From positions 178,175 through 242,174 of the forward strand of contig NZ_PJRP01000010.1 of NCBI RefSeq assembly GCF_002858765.1: a DNA stretch of 64,000 nt, written 5' to 3'. Shown in pieces: positions 23,910 to 33,281 of this stretch (the first letter of the stretch is position 1; each line of letters starts with the position of its first letter). The notes below the pieces were generated by a model. It worked only from the letters and a program-made list of their open reading frames with translations. It ran no database searches and had not been told where the DNA came from. Origin of the DNA: Cupriavidus pauculus (lineage in GTDB: Bacteria; Pseudomonadota; Gammaproteobacteria; Burkholderiales; Burkholderiaceae). The position numbers and the translations under genes were made by a program.

Positions 23910-25445
23910 CTACTTGCGCTTGCCGCCGCCCAGCAGGCTGCCCAGCACACCGCGAATCAGCTCGCGCCCAACCTGCGACCCCACCGTCCGCGCCGCCGAC
24001 TTGGCCACCGATTCCAGGATGGAGTCGCCGCGCCCGGTCTTGCCTGTGCCGCGCGTGAGCGAGCCCCAGACTTCACCGACCCAGCCGCCCTCTTCCTGTG
24101 CGGGAGCGCCGGGCTGGGCGCCGGGCTGCGAAGGGACCTTCGCATCGGCCGGTGCGCCGTTGGTGGCCTGCGCCACGCCGCCACGCAGCTTTTCGTAGGC
24201 CGATTCGCGGTCGATGGTCTGCTCGTAGGTGCCGGCCACCAGCGAACTGGCGATCAGCGCCTTCCGTTCTTCGTCGGTGATCGGGCCGATCCGGCTGCCC
24301 GGCGCCAGCACCCACGCGCGCTCGGTCACGCCCGGCGTGCCCTTGGCGTCGAGGCACGACACCAGCGCCTCGCCCACGCCCAGTTCGCCGATCACCTGTT
24401 CAAGATCCAGCTTCGGGTTGGCGCGCATGGTCGTGGCCGCCACCTTCACGGCCTTCTGGTCGCGCGGCGTGAAGGCGCGCAGCGCGTGCTGCACGCGGTT
24501 GCCCAGTTGGCCCAGGACGGTGTCCGGGATGTCCACGGGGTTCTGGGTCACGAAGTACACACCCACCCCCTTGGAACGTACCAGACGCACCACCTGCTCG
24601 ATCTTGTCGAGCAGCGCCTTGGGCGCGTCGTTGAACAGCAGGTGTGCCTCGTCGAAGAAGAACACGAGCTTGGGCTTGTCGAGATCGCCGGCCTCGGGCA
24701 GCTTTTCAAACAGCTCCGACAGCAGCCAGAGCAGGAAGGTGGCATAGAGCCGCGGCGCGTTCATCAGCTTGTCGGCCGCCAGGATATTGACCACCCCCTG
24801 GCCCTTCTCGGTCTGGATGAAGTCGTCCAGGTTCAGCATGGGCTCGCCGAAGAACTTGTCGGCGCCCTGCGATTCCAGCGCCACCAGGCCGCGCTGGATG
24901 GCGCCAATCGATGCCGACGAGATATTGCCGTACTCGGTCGTGAACTGGCTCGCGTTGTCGCCCACGTATTGCAGCATCGCACGCAGGTCCTTGGCGTCGA
25001 GCAGCAGCAGGCCGCCGGCATCGGCAATGCGGAACACCAGGTTCAGCACGCCCTGCTGCGTGTCGTTCAGTTCCAGCATGCGCGACAGCAGCAGCGGGCC
25101 CATGTGCGACACCGTGGCGCGCACCGGATGGCCCTTTTCGCCGAAGACGTCCCAGAGCGTGGTCGGGCATGCGCCCCACACCGGCTCGGACAGGCCATGT
25201 TCCGCCAGGCGGGCCTTGAGCTTGTCGGAGGGCTGACCCGGCTGGGAAATGCCGGTCAGATCACCTTTTACGTCGGCCATGAACACCGGCACGCCCAGCC
25301 GCGAAAAGCCCTGGGCCAGGGTCTGCAGCGTGACGGTCTTGCCGGTGCCGGTGGCGCCCGTGATCAGGCCGTGCCGGTTGCCCATCTCGGGCAGCAGCAC
25401 CAGTTCGTGGTCGGCATTCTTGGCGATGAGGATGGGATCGGCCAT
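23910..25445 (-). CDS. HerA-like (DUF853) P-loop ATPase
   Basis: Starting at the ATG 25445 (MADPILIAKNADHELVLL) it has 511 residues; the longer frame lacks a ribosome site. Walker A GATGTGKT is at about residues 29-36 and Walker B KLVFFFDEAHLLF near 285, with a sensor-like QNPVDIPDTVLGQLGNR. A Gly/Ala/Pro linker and a basic C-terminus (LGSLLGGGKRK) complete the protein. This is the YjgR/DUF853 family of FtsK/HerA-type ATPases, whose substrate is unknown. There are no NurA or other defence partners nearby, so a HerA-NurA role is unlikely. Confidence 0.92.
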   Translation of the reverse strand: MADPILIAKNADHELVLLPEMGNRHGLITGATGTGKTVTLQTLAQGFSRLGVPVFMADVKGDLTGISQPGQPSDKLKARLAEHGLSEPVWGACPTTLWDVFGEKGHPVRATVSHMGPLLLSRMLELNDTQQGVLNLVFRIADAGGLLLLDAKDLRAMLQYVGDNASQFTTEYGNISSASIGAIQRGLVALESQGADKFFGEPMLNLDDFIQTEKGQGVVNILAADKLMNAPRLYATFLLWLLSELFEKLPEAGDLDKPKLVFFFDEAHLLFNDAPKALLDKIEQVVRLVRSKGVGVYFVTQNPVDIPDTVLGQLGNRVQHALRAFTPRDQKAVKVAATTMRANPKLDLEQVIGELGVGEALVSCLDAKGTPGVTERAWVLAPGSRIGPITDEERKALIASSLVAGTYEQTIDRESAYEKLRGGVAQATNGAPADAKVPSQPGAQPGAPAQEEGGWVGEVWGSLTRGTGKTGRGDSILESVAKSAARTVGSQVGRELIRGVLGSLLGGGKRK

Positions 25446-25727
25446 GGCGGGGTCTCGTCGGTCGGCGGTCAGGGCAGGAAACAGGTGCGGAACAGGTCCG
25501 GAACAGGTCCGGGCGGGGCAAACAACCCATACATGGCAATGCGGGGCGGCAGGGGCGCGTGATAAAATCCTGCGCTGATTATAGCCAGCAGATTGGCACA
25601 TCAATCACATGGCGTGGCCGCCGGATCGGCAGGATTCGTCCCAGAGACCCATCCGGAACCGGCCCCGCCGGCGCAATGCCGCCGGGTTCCCACACCACAC
25701 GACACGTTTTCCGCTTCGGAGAGAAAC

Positions 25728-26453
25728 ATGGCCGGTCATTCCAAATGGGCCAACATCAAACACAAGAAAGCTGCCGCCGACGCCAAGCGCGGCAAGATCT
25801 GGACTCGCCTGATCAAGGAAATCACCGTCGCCGCCAAGCTCGGCGGCGGTGACATCGACTCGAACCCGCGCCTGCGCCTGGCCATGGAAAAGGCCATGGA
25901 CGCCAACATGCCCAAGGACAACATCCAGCGGGCAATCCAGCGTGGCGTGGGTGGCCTGGAAGGCGCCAACTACGAAGAAATCCGCTACGAGGGCTACGGC
26001 CTGGCCGGCGCCGCGATCATCGTCGACTGCCTGACCGACAACCGCACCCGTACCGTGGCCGAAGTGCGCCACGCGTTCTCGAAGCACGGCGGCAACATGG
26101 GCACCGAGGGTTCGGTGTCGTTCATGTTCACGCACTGCGGCCAGTTCCTGTTCGCGCCGGAAACGCCCGAGGACAAGCTGATGGACGCCGCGCTGGAAGC
26201 CGGCGCCGACGACGTGGTGACCAACGACGACGGCTCGATCGAAGTCACGTGCCCGCCCAACGATTTCGGCGCGGTCAAGTCCACGCTGGAAGCGGCCGGC
26301 TTCAAGGCCGAACTGGCCGACGTGGTGATGAAGCCGCAAAACGAGGTCAGCTTTACCGGCGACGACGCCCTCAAGATGCAGAAGCTGCTGGACGCGCTGG
26401 AAAACCTGGACGACGTACAGGAAGTCTTCACCAACGCGGCGATCGAGGAATAA
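25728..26453 (+). CDS. yebC: YebC/PmpR-family regulator or translation factor
   Basis: The protein has 241 residues from the ATG at 25728 (MAGHSKWANIKHKKAAADAK). The three-domain YebC/TACO1 fold is supported by GGGDIDSNPRLRLAME, NMPKDNIQRAIQRG and GTEGSVSFMF. Family members are DNA-binding regulators, and some (TACO1, YebC) act on ribosomes at proline stretches. GAGAG lies before the ATG and a TAAAAT -10 candidate at 25562-25567. Confidence 0.95.
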   Translation: MAGHSKWANIKHKKAAADAKRGKIWTRLIKEITVAAKLGGGDIDSNPRLRLAMEKAMDANMPKDNIQRAIQRGVGGLEGANYEEIRYEGYGLAGAAIIVDCLTDNRTRTVAEVRHAFSKHGGNMGTEGSVSFMFTHCGQFLFAPETPEDKLMDAALEAGADDVVTNDDGSIEVTCPPNDFGAVKSTLEAAGFKAELADVVMKPQNEVSFTGDDALKMQKLLDALENLDDVQEVFTNAAIEE

Positions 26454-26538
26454 GTCCTCCCGCCGCGCCCCACGGCGGCAGCCCGGATCTCAGTCCAGCT
26501 GCCGCTTTTCGCATGCGTTTCTTTTCTGGCAGTGGATC

Positions 26539-27807
26539 ATGAAAGTTTTGGTTGTCGGTTCCGGTGGGCGTGAGCACGCACTGGCCTGGAAATTGGCCCA
26601 GTCGCCCAAGGTGCAGGTCGTCTACGTGGCGCCGGGCAACGGCGGCACGGCGCTCGACAAGCGCCTGCAGAACGTGCCGCTGACCGATCCCGAAGTGCTG
26701 GCCGCCTTTGTGGAACGCGAAGGCGTGGCCTTCACCGTGGTGGGCCCCGAGGCCCCGCTGGCCGCCGGCATCGTCGACGTGTTCCGCGCCCGTGGCCTGC
26801 GTATCTTCGGCCCGACCAAGGCTGCCGCGCAGCTGGAATCGTCGAAGGACTTCGCCAAGGCGTTCATGCATCGCCACGGCATCCCGACCGCCTTCTACAA
26901 GACGTTCTCGGACGCCGCCGGCGCCCATGCCTATATCGACGCGCAGGGCGCGCCGATCGTGATCAAGGCCGACGGCCTGGCCGCGGGCAAGGGCGTGGTG
27001 GTGGCGATGACGCTGGAAGAAGCGCACGGCGCCGTGGACATGATGCTGGCCGACAACAAGCTTGGCGATGCCGGCGCCCGCGTGGTGATCGAGGAATTCC
27101 TGGAAGGCGAGGAAGCCAGCTTCATCGTCATGGTGGACGGCAAGAACGTGCTGGCCCTGGCCACGAGCCAGGACCACAAGCGCCTGCTGGACGCCGACGC
27201 CGGCCCCAACACGGGCGGCATGGGCGCCTATTCGCCGGCGCCGGTGGTGACGCCGGCCCTGCACGCCCGCGCGCTGCGTGAAATCATCCTGCCGACCGTA
27301 CGTGGCATGGAAAAGGACGGCATCCCGTTCACGGGCTTCCTCTACGCCGGCCTGATGATCGACAAGGATGGCAACCCGAAGACGCTGGAATTCAACTGCC
27401 GCATGGGCGATCCGGAAACCCAGCCGATCATGGCGCGCCTGAAGACCGACCTGGTCGACGTGATGGAAGCCGCCGTGGATGGCAAGCTGGACCAGGTCGA
27501 ACTGGACTGGGACCGCCGCACCGCGCTGGGCGTGGTCATGGCCGCCTACGACTACCCGGAAAACCCGCGCCGCGGTGACGCCATCACCGGCATCCCCGCC
27601 GAAACCGACGACGCCGTGACGTTCCACGCCGGCACCACGCTGCAGGACGGTACGCTGCGTACCGCCGGCGGCCGCGTGCTGTGCGTGGTGGGCCTGGCCG
27701 ACACGGTCAAGGCCGCGCAGAAGAACGCCTACGCCGCCGTGGAACAGATCCGCTTCGACGGCATGCAGTTCCGGACCGATATCGGCTACCGCGCCATCAA
27801 GCGCTGA
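26539..27807 (+). CDS. purD: Phosphoribosylamine-glycine ligase
   Basis: This 422-residue ATP-grasp enzyme catalyses the second step of purine synthesis (PRA + glycine + ATP to GAR). Motifs are MKVLVVGSGGREHALAWKL, the ATP-grasp segment IVIKADGLAAGKGVVVA, GPNTGGMGAYSPAP and LEFNCRMGDPETQP. It follows yebC at 85 bp and is read in the same direction. A hairpin lies in the gap to hemF. Confidence 0.97.
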   Translation: MKVLVVGSGGREHALAWKLAQSPKVQVVYVAPGNGGTALDKRLQNVPLTDPEVLAAFVEREGVAFTVVGPEAPLAAGIVDVFRARGLRIFGPTKAAAQLESSKDFAKAFMHRHGIPTAFYKTFSDAAGAHAYIDAQGAPIVIKADGLAAGKGVVVAMTLEEAHGAVDMMLADNKLGDAGARVVIEEFLEGEEASFIVMVDGKNVLALATSQDHKRLLDADAGPNTGGMGAYSPAPVVTPALHARALREIILPTVRGMEKDGIPFTGFLYAGLMIDKDGNPKTLEFNCRMGDPETQPIMARLKTDLVDVMEAAVDGKLDQVELDWDRRTALGVVMAAYDYPENPRRGDAITGIPAETDDAVTFHAGTTLQDGTLRTAGGRVLCVVGLADTVKAAQKNAYAAVEQIRFDGMQFRTDIGYRAIKR

Positions 27808-27841
27808 CCGGACCCGCCGCCTTGTCCTGCCGGTTTTCCGC

Positions 27842-27872
27842 GGATTCGCCCCGCGCCCCGTGGGGCGAATCC
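27842..27872 (+). other. Strong hairpin between purD and hemF
   Basis: An 11-bp perfect stem (GGATTCGCCCC/GGGGCGAATCC) with a nine-base loop lies 34 bp after the purD stop. It has no T-tract, so it may protect the purD mRNA 3' end or act as a weak terminator. Confidence 0.5.
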
Positions 27873-27878
27873 AGCCGG

Positions 27879-27884
27879 TACAAT
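27879..27884 (+). promoter_or_regulatory. Candidate -10 element of hemF
   Basis: TACAAT occurs directly after the hairpin and about 68 bp before the hemF ATG. The -35 box would overlap the hairpin and is not obvious. Confidence 0.4.
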
Positions 27885-27952
27885 CGTGACACCGCGATGA
27901 CGGCCGGCCCCGCCCGGCCGTCATCGCCACCGGCTACCCTCACCCGCCCATC

Positions 27953-28864
27953 ATGATCGATTCCCAGGCAGTCCGTGACTATCTACTCGGCCTGCAAGAC
28001 CGCATCACCGACGCCGTTGCCGGCATCGACGGCCAGGCGTTCCTGACCGACAGCTGGGAGAAACCGCCCACCGAACGCCTGCGCGGCAGCGGCCGCACGC
28101 GTATTCTGGAGGGCGGTGCGGTAATGGAGCGGGCCGGCGTGGGCTTTTCGCACGTGCGCGGCGACACGCTGCCGCCGTCGGCCAGCGCCAACCGGCCCGA
28201 ACTGGCCGGGCGCAGCTTCGAGGCCATGGGCGTGTCGCTGGTGTTCCATCCGCGCAACCCGCATGTGCCCACCGTGCATATGAACGTGCGCTGCTTCATC
28301 GCCGTGAAGCCCGACGCCGAGCCGGTCTGGTGGTTCGGCGGCGGCATGGACCTGACGCCGTACTACGGCAATGCCGACGACTGCACGCACTTTCATCGTA
28401 CCTGCCAGGCATCGCTGCAGCCGTTCGGCGCCGACCTGTACCCGCGCTTCAAGCAGTGGTGCGACGAGTATTTCTTCCTGAAGCATCGGGGCGAGGCACG
28501 CGGCATCGGCGGCATCTTTTTCGACGATTTCTCGGCCCCGGGCTTCGACCAGAGCTTTGCGATGATGCGCTCGGTGGGCGATGCCTTCCTGGACGCCTAC
28601 CTGCCGATCCTGAACGCGCGCAAGGACACGCCCTATGGCGAACGCGAGCGCGACTTCCAGGCCTATCGCCGCGGACGCTACGTGGAATTCAACCTGGTGT
28701 TCGACCGCGGCACGCTGTTCGGCCTGCAATCGGGCGGCCGCGCCGAGTCGATCCTGATGTCGATGCCCCCGCAAGTGACCTGGCGCTACGACTGGCAGCC
28801 CGAACCTGGCACGCCGGAAGCGGCGCTCTACACCGATTTCCTGCCGGCGCGCGCGTGGGCCTGA
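27953..28864 (+). CDS. hemF: Oxygen-dependent coproporphyrinogen III oxidase
   Basis: This 303-residue enzyme makes protoporphyrinogen IX from coproporphyrinogen III in aerobic haem synthesis. Clear signatures are GGGMDLTPYYGNADDCTHFH, EARGIGGIFFDDF and YGERERDFQAYRRGRYVEFN. It heads a likely operon with nadD (5-bp gap), rsfS, rlmH and maf. This order is typical of Cupriavidus and Ralstonia. Confidence 0.97.
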   Translation: MIDSQAVRDYLLGLQDRITDAVAGIDGQAFLTDSWEKPPTERLRGSGRTRILEGGAVMERAGVGFSHVRGDTLPPSASANRPELAGRSFEAMGVSLVFHPRNPHVPTVHMNVRCFIAVKPDAEPVWWFGGGMDLTPYYGNADDCTHFHRTCQASLQPFGADLYPRFKQWCDEYFFLKHRGEARGIGGIFFDDFSAPGFDQSFAMMRSVGDAFLDAYLPILNARKDTPYGERERDFQAYRRGRYVEFNLVFDRGTLFGLQSGGRAESILMSMPPQVTWRYDWQPEPGTPEAALYTDFLPARAWA

Positions 28865-28869
28865 ACCTG

Positions 28870-29604
28870 ATGACCGAAGCCTCGCAAGCCCCCGCCCATC
28901 CCGGCACCGCGCAGCGCCCCTACCGCCTGGGTATCCTCGGCGGCACATTCGACCCGCCGCACCGTGGCCACGTCGCGCTGGCGCAACTCTGCATCGACCA
29001 CCTTGACCTGGACGAACTGGTCTGGATTCCGACCGGCCATTCGTGGCAGAAGGGTGCCCATGTGACCCCGGCGGCCGACCGCTTCGCGATGACCGAACTG
29101 GCCGCCGCGTCGCTGGTGCCGGGCCGCGCCAAGGTACGCGTAAGCCGCATGGAAGTGGACCGCGACGGCCCCAGCTATACCATCGACAGCGTGCGCCACC
29201 TGCGCGACGCCTACGGCCCGCATACGTCGATGGCATGGCTGATGGGCGCCGACCAGTTGCTGCGGCTGCACACCTGGCATGGCTGGGAAGCGCTGTTCGA
29301 GCAGGTTCACCTGTGCATCGCCACGCGTCCGGGCTTTCACCTGGAAGAACTGGGCGGGCCGGTGCTTGCCGCGCTGCAGGAACGCCAGGCGGACACGCAC
29401 CTGATACAATGCACGCCCTCCGGACATATGTGGATCGACCAGACGCTGGCCGTCGACCTGTCGTCCACCGGCCTGCGCGAGCACCTGGCCGAAGGCCTGT
29501 TGCCGGACCAGACGGATGACCGACTGCCAGCCGGCGTGGCACACTACATCGCGCGTCACGGGTTGTACCGACACCCCTCGCCCGACGCGCCCCTACCCGA
29601 ATGA
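28870..29604 (+). CDS. nadD: Nicotinate-nucleotide adenylyltransferase
   Basis: The ATG at 28870 gives 244 residues; the longer open frame is hemF shadow. It joins NaMN and ATP to make NaAD. The nucleotidyltransferase signature GGTFDPPHRGHVALA lies near residues 24-38, the adenylate-binding LSSTGLREHLAEG near 198. It is sandwiched between hemF and rsfS, and its TGA overlaps an ATG of the rsfS frame. Confidence 0.96.
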   Translation: MTEASQAPAHPGTAQRPYRLGILGGTFDPPHRGHVALAQLCIDHLDLDELVWIPTGHSWQKGAHVTPAADRFAMTELAAASLVPGRAKVRVSRMEVDRDGPSYTIDSVRHLRDAYGPHTSMAWLMGADQLLRLHTWHGWEALFEQVHLCIATRPGFHLEELGGPVLAALQERQADTHLIQCTPSGHMWIDQTLAVDLSSTGLREHLAEGLLPDQTDDRLPAGVAHYIARHGLYRHPSPDAPLPE

Positions 29605-29624
29605 AGCTGAACAAGAAAGACACC

Positions 29625-30410
29625 ATGGATATTCGTAAACTGCAGCGCGCGATCGTCGACGGACTCGAGGATGTGAAAGCGCAGGACATCAAGGTGTTCG
29701 ACACCACTCACCTGACCGAACTGTTCGACCGGGTGGTGATCGCCAGCGGCAGCTCGAACCGCCAGACCAAGGCGCTGGCGGCGTCGGTTCGGGACACGGT
29801 GAAGGACGCCGGCGGCCATATCGTGGCCGTGGAAGGCCTGGAAACCGGCGAATGGGTGCTGGTGGACTGCGGCGACGCCGTGGTGCACATCCTGCAGCCG
29901 CAGTTGCGCCTGTACTACAACCTGGAAGAAATCTGGGGCGACAAACCGGTCCGCGTGAAGCTGGCCGCCACCAAGGGCCTGGCCAAGGCCAGCGAGCCGG
30001 TGGACGACGAGGACGCCGAGCCGGCGCCGCGCGTGCGTCGTGCCTCGAACCTGCGCCCGGCGCTGGCCCGCCTGCCCGAAGGCATGAAGGAGCCGTCGCC
30101 GCCGATGGGCCGCGAGGACACCGATCCGGACGCCATCGCCACGATCCGCAAGCCGGTCCGCAAGACCACCAGCACCGGCACGGCCGCCAAGGCCCCGGCG
30201 CGCAAGACCACCACCGCACGCAAGACGTCGGCCGGCACCGCCGCGAAGACGCCGGCGCGCAAGACGGCTGCCGGCACCGCCACCAAGGCGCCGGCACGCA
30301 AGACGGCGACCGGCACGGCCACCAAGGCCCCGGCACGCAAGACGGCCGCCACCAAGACCGCAGCCGCCAAGACCGCCGCCCCGCGCAAGCGCGCCACGCG
30401 CTCGGCCTGA
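29625..30410 (+). CDS. rsfS: Ribosomal silencing factor RsfS with a histone-H1-like tail
   Basis: Started at MDIRKLQRAIVD (29625; an ATG at 29601 overlaps the nadD stop) it has 261 residues, roughly twice the usual length. Residues 1-110 are the RsfS domain (DRVVIASGSSNRQTKALA, GEWVLVDCGDAVVHI), which binds L14 and blocks subunit joining. An acidic linker (DDEDAEPAPRV) is followed from about residue 175 by a Lys/Ala/Pro/Thr tail with four KAPARK or KTPARK blocks, partly with a 13-residue period, ending RKRATRSA. The tail looks like bacterial H1-type nucleic-acid-binding tails. Confidence 0.94.
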   Translation: MDIRKLQRAIVDGLEDVKAQDIKVFDTTHLTELFDRVVIASGSSNRQTKALAASVRDTVKDAGGHIVAVEGLETGEWVLVDCGDAVVHILQPQLRLYYNLEEIWGDKPVRVKLAATKGLAKASEPVDDEDAEPAPRVRRASNLRPALARLPEGMKEPSPPMGREDTDPDAIATIRKPVRKTTSTGTAAKAPARKTTTARKTSAGTAAKTPARKTAAGTATKAPARKTATGTATKAPARKTAATKTAAAKTAAPRKRATRSA

Positions 30411-30454
30411 GCGCAAGCGGTCGATCCTGAAGGCGTTTCCACCGGGCATCCCAC

Positions 30455-30934
30455 ATGCAACTCGTGATCGTGGCCGTCGGCCACAAGATGCCCGCGTGGA
30501 TCGAATCCGGCTTTGTTGAGTACACCAAGCGGATGCCGCCCGAACTGCGCATCGAGCTTCGTGAAGTCAAGCCCGAAGCGCGGTCGTCCAGCAATAACGC
30601 CGCCACGGTGATGCAGCGCGAAGCGCAGCGCATCGAGGCCGTGCTGGGTTCGCTGTCGAAGCAGTTGCGCATTGTCGCGCTCGACGAGCGTGGCAAGGAC
30701 TGGACCACCGTGCAACTGGCCGAGCAGCTGACCGGCTGGCAGCGCGAAGGCGGCGACGTCGCCTTCCTGATCGGCGGTGCCGATGGGTTGGACCCCGCGC
30801 TCAAGGCGCGCGCCCAGACGTTGGTGCGCCTGTCCAGCCTGACCCTGCCGCACGGCATGGTGCGCGTGCTACTGGCCGAACAGCTATACCGCGCGTGGTC
30901 GGTCACGCAGAATCACCCCTACCATCGCGCCTGA
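30455..30934 (+). CDS. rlmH: 23S rRNA pseudouridine-1915 N3-methyltransferase
   Basis: This 159-residue SPOUT methyltransferase modifies m3-pseudouridine 1915 in helix 69. Family motifs are IVAVGHKMPAWIESGF, VALDERGKDWTT, FLIGGADGLDP (SAM-binding knot) and the C-terminal YRAWSVTQNHPYHRA. It lies 44 bp after rsfS, the conserved bacterial pairing. Confidence 0.97.
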   Translation: MQLVIVAVGHKMPAWIESGFVEYTKRMPPELRIELREVKPEARSSSNNAATVMQREAQRIEAVLGSLSKQLRIVALDERGKDWTTVQLAEQLTGWQREGGDVAFLIGGADGLDPALKARAQTLVRLSSLTLPHGMVRVLLAEQLYRAWSVTQNHPYHRA

Positions 30935-30949
30935 GCCTCGCCGACGGTG

Positions 30950-31065
30950 CGCTCCCTTCCCCGTGTGGGAGGAGAGTGCAAAGCGGTTCAGAAGGCGACA
31001 TCGGCAAGCAGGACCCCCGACACCCTCTTCTCCCCTCTCCCGCCATGCGGACGGGGGCGCAGGCC
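30950..31065. repeat. REP-like palindromic elements between rlmH and maf
   Basis: CTCCCTTCCCCGTGTGGGAGGAGAG and a later CCCCTCTCCCGCCATGCGGACGGGGG block form imperfect hairpins of the same pyrimidine/purine type as at 8462 and 38458. Confidence 0.45.
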
Positions 31066-31074
31066 TGGCGCGCG

Positions 31075-31080
31075 TACAAT
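31075..31080 (+). promoter_or_regulatory. Candidate -10 element of maf
   Basis: TACAAT lies 31 bp before the GTG start of maf and just after the REP-like block, so maf may have its own promoter. Confidence 0.4.
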
Positions 31081-31111
31081 CGCCGCAGTCCTGTTTGCGC
31101 ACGTCAATCTC

Positions 31112-31717
31112 GTGACCCAATCCATTCTTTACCTTGCCTCCCAAAGCCCGCGCCGCCGCGAACTGCTGACCCAGCTTGGCGTGCAGTACGAACTGCTGCT
31201 GGCCGATGCCGGCGAAGACGCCGAGGCGCTGGAAGCCGTGCAGCCCGGTGAATCGCCCGACGCCTACGTGCAGCGCGTCTGCGCGCTCAAGGCCGATGCC
31301 GCATTGCAGCGGCGCCTGCGGCGCGGCCTGCCCGACGCCCCGATCCTGACCTCCGATACCACCGTCTGCCGGGGTGGCGACATCCTGGGCAAGCCGGCCG
31401 ACGCCATGGATGCCGCACGCATGCTGGCCACGCTGTCCGGCACCACGCACCGCGTGCTGACGGCGGTGACGGTGGTATCGGCGCTGGGCCAGCGCCACGC
31501 GCTGTCGATCTCGCACGTCACTTTCCGCGCCATGAGCGCCGCCGAGATCGACCGCTACGTGGCCAGCGGCGAGCCGCTCGGCAAGGCCGGCGCCTATGGC
31601 ATCCAGGGGCGCGCGGCCGAGTTCGTCGAGCGTATCGACGGGAGCTATTCGGGTATCATGGGCCTGCCCTTGTTCGAGACGGCGGCGCTGCTGCGCGAGG
31701 CGGGTCTGCGCTTCTGA
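31112..31717 (+). CDS. maf: Maf-family nucleotide pyrophosphatase
   Basis: The GTG at 31112 begins VTQSILYLASQSPRRRELL, the expected Maf N-terminus (201 residues); the upstream extension is unlikely. The SQSPRR loop, ILTSDTTVCRGGDILGKPAD with the catalytic Asp, and YGIQGRAAEFVERIDGSYSG fit the house-cleaning dNTP/NTP pyrophosphatases. It lies between rlmH and rng, as in related genomes. Confidence 0.94.
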   Translation: MTQSILYLASQSPRRRELLTQLGVQYELLLADAGEDAEALEAVQPGESPDAYVQRVCALKADAALQRRLRRGLPDAPILTSDTTVCRGGDILGKPADAMDAARMLATLSGTTHRVLTAVTVVSALGQRHALSISHVTFRAMSAAEIDRYVASGEPLGKAGAYGIQGRAAEFVERIDGSYSGIMGLPLFETAALLREAGLRF

Positions 31718-31817
31718 CCCCGCCCCCTCCGCCGCATCCGACCAGGGCATGCAGGGGTCAGATGCCCGGTCTCCCCGGGCGACAACAACAAGCGCCGGCA
31801 GACCGGCGACGGCATCC

Positions 31818-33281
31818 ATGGCTATGACCGAAGACATCCTCGTCAATATCACGCCGCAAGAGACCCGTGTGGCCATCGTGCAGCAGGCGGCCGTGCAGGA
31901 ACTGCACGTCGAACGCACGCTCACGCGCGGGCTGGTCGGCAACATCTATCTGGGCAAGGTCGTGCGCGTGCTGCCGGGCATGCAGTCGGCATTCATCGAT
32001 GTGGGCCTGGAGCGCGCGGCGTTCCTGCACGTGGCCGACATCTGGCATCCGCGCGACGGCGAGAAGAACGGCCACACGGCCATCGAAAAGACCCTGTTCG
32101 AGGGCCAGGCCCTGATGGTGCAGGTGATCAAGGACCCGATCGGCACCAAGGGCGCGCGGTTGTCCACGCAGGTCAGCATCGCGGGCCGCACGCTGGTGTA
32201 CCTGCCGCAGGACCCGCATATCGGCATCTCGCAGCGCATCGAGGGCGAAGTCGATCGTGAGGCGCTGCGTGCGCGCGTGCAAGGCCTGGTGCCGGCCGAC
32301 GAACGTGGCGGTTTCATCGTGCGGACCATCGCCGAGGAAGCCAGCAACGAGGAGTTGAGCAACGACATCGCCTACCTGCGCAAGATCTGGGCATCGATCC
32401 GGCTGAACGCCACCACGCTCCCGGCGCCGAGCCTGCTGTACCAGGACCTGAACCTGGCCCAGCGCGTGCTGCGCGACTTCATCAACGACGCCACGGGCGT
32501 GATCCAGGTGGATTCGCGCGAGAACTTCGTGAAGCTCGTGGAATTCGCCCAGGAATACACGCCGGCGGTGCTGTCGCGCCTGTCGCACTACACCGGCGAG
32601 CGCCCGATCTTCGACCTGTTCAACATCGACGCCGAGATCGAGAAGGCGCTGTCGCGGCGGGTGGACCTGAAATCCGGCGGCTACCTGATGATCGACCAGA
32701 CCGAGGCGATGACGACGATCGACGTCAACACCGGCGGCTATGTCGGCGCACGCAACTTCGACGACACGATCTTCAAGACCAACCTTGAAGCCGCGCACAC
32801 CATCGCGCGCCAGCTGCGCCTGCGCAATCTGGGCGGCATCATCATCATCGATTTCATCGACATGGAGAACGTGGAGCATCGCGACGCGGTGCTCTCGGAA
32901 CTCAAGCGCGCGCTGTCGCGCGACCGCACGCGCATCACCGTGAACGGGTTCTCGCAACTGGGCCTGGTGGAGATGACGCGCAAGCGCACGCGCGAATCGC
33001 TGGCGCATGTGCTGTGCGAGCAATGCCCGGTCTGTACCGGCAAGGGCCAGGTCAAGACCGCGCGCACGGTCTGCTACGACGTGCTGCGCGAGATCATGCG
33101 CGAATCCCGCCAGTTCAACCCGCGCGAATTCCGCATCCTGGCCTCGCAGGAAGTGATCGACCTGTTCCTGGAAGAGGAAAGCCAGCACATGGCCATGCTG
33201 GGCGACTTCATCGGCAAGCCGATTTCGCTGCAGGTGGAATCGACGTTCCATCAGGAACAGTACGACATCATCCTGATGTAA
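31818..33281 (+). CDS. rng: Ribonuclease G
   Basis: From the ATG at 31818 the protein has 487 residues, the RNase G length (no long RNase E tail). An S1 domain lies near residues 35-115 (GNIYLGKVVRVLPGMQSAFIDVG, shown in part). The catalytic domain has TIDVNTGGYVGARNFDDTIF and the metal-binding FIDMENVEHR, with the Zn-link CPVCTGKGQVKT near 408-420. It matures 16S rRNA 5' ends and takes part in mRNA decay. A second ATG six bases downstream could be the true start. Confidence 0.95.
   Translation: MAMTEDILVNITPQETRVAIVQQAAVQELHVERTLTRGLVGNIYLGKVVRVLPGMQSAFIDVGLERAAFLHVADIWHPRDGEKNGHTAIEKTLFEGQALMVQVIKDPIGTKGARLSTQVSIAGRTLVYLPQDPHIGISQRIEGEVDREALRARVQGLVPADERGGFIVRTIAEEASNEELSNDIAYLRKIWASIRLNATTLPAPSLLYQDLNLAQRVLRDFINDATGVIQVDSRENFVKLVEFAQEYTPAVLSRLSHYTGERPIFDLFNIDAEIEKALSRRVDLKSGGYLMIDQTEAMTTIDVNTGGYVGARNFDDTIFKTNLEAAHTIARQLRLRNLGGIIIIDFIDMENVEHRDAVLSELKRALSRDRTRITVNGFSQLGLVEMTRKRTRESLAHVLCEQCPVCTGKGQVKTARTVCYDVLREIMRESRQFNPREFRILASQEVIDLFLEEESQHMAMLGDFIGKPISLQVESTFHQEQYDIILM

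Noticed and set aside
23910..25445. HerA-NurA type defence system
   Set aside because: The ATPase belongs to the DUF853/YjgR group and no nuclease or other defence gene is adjacent.
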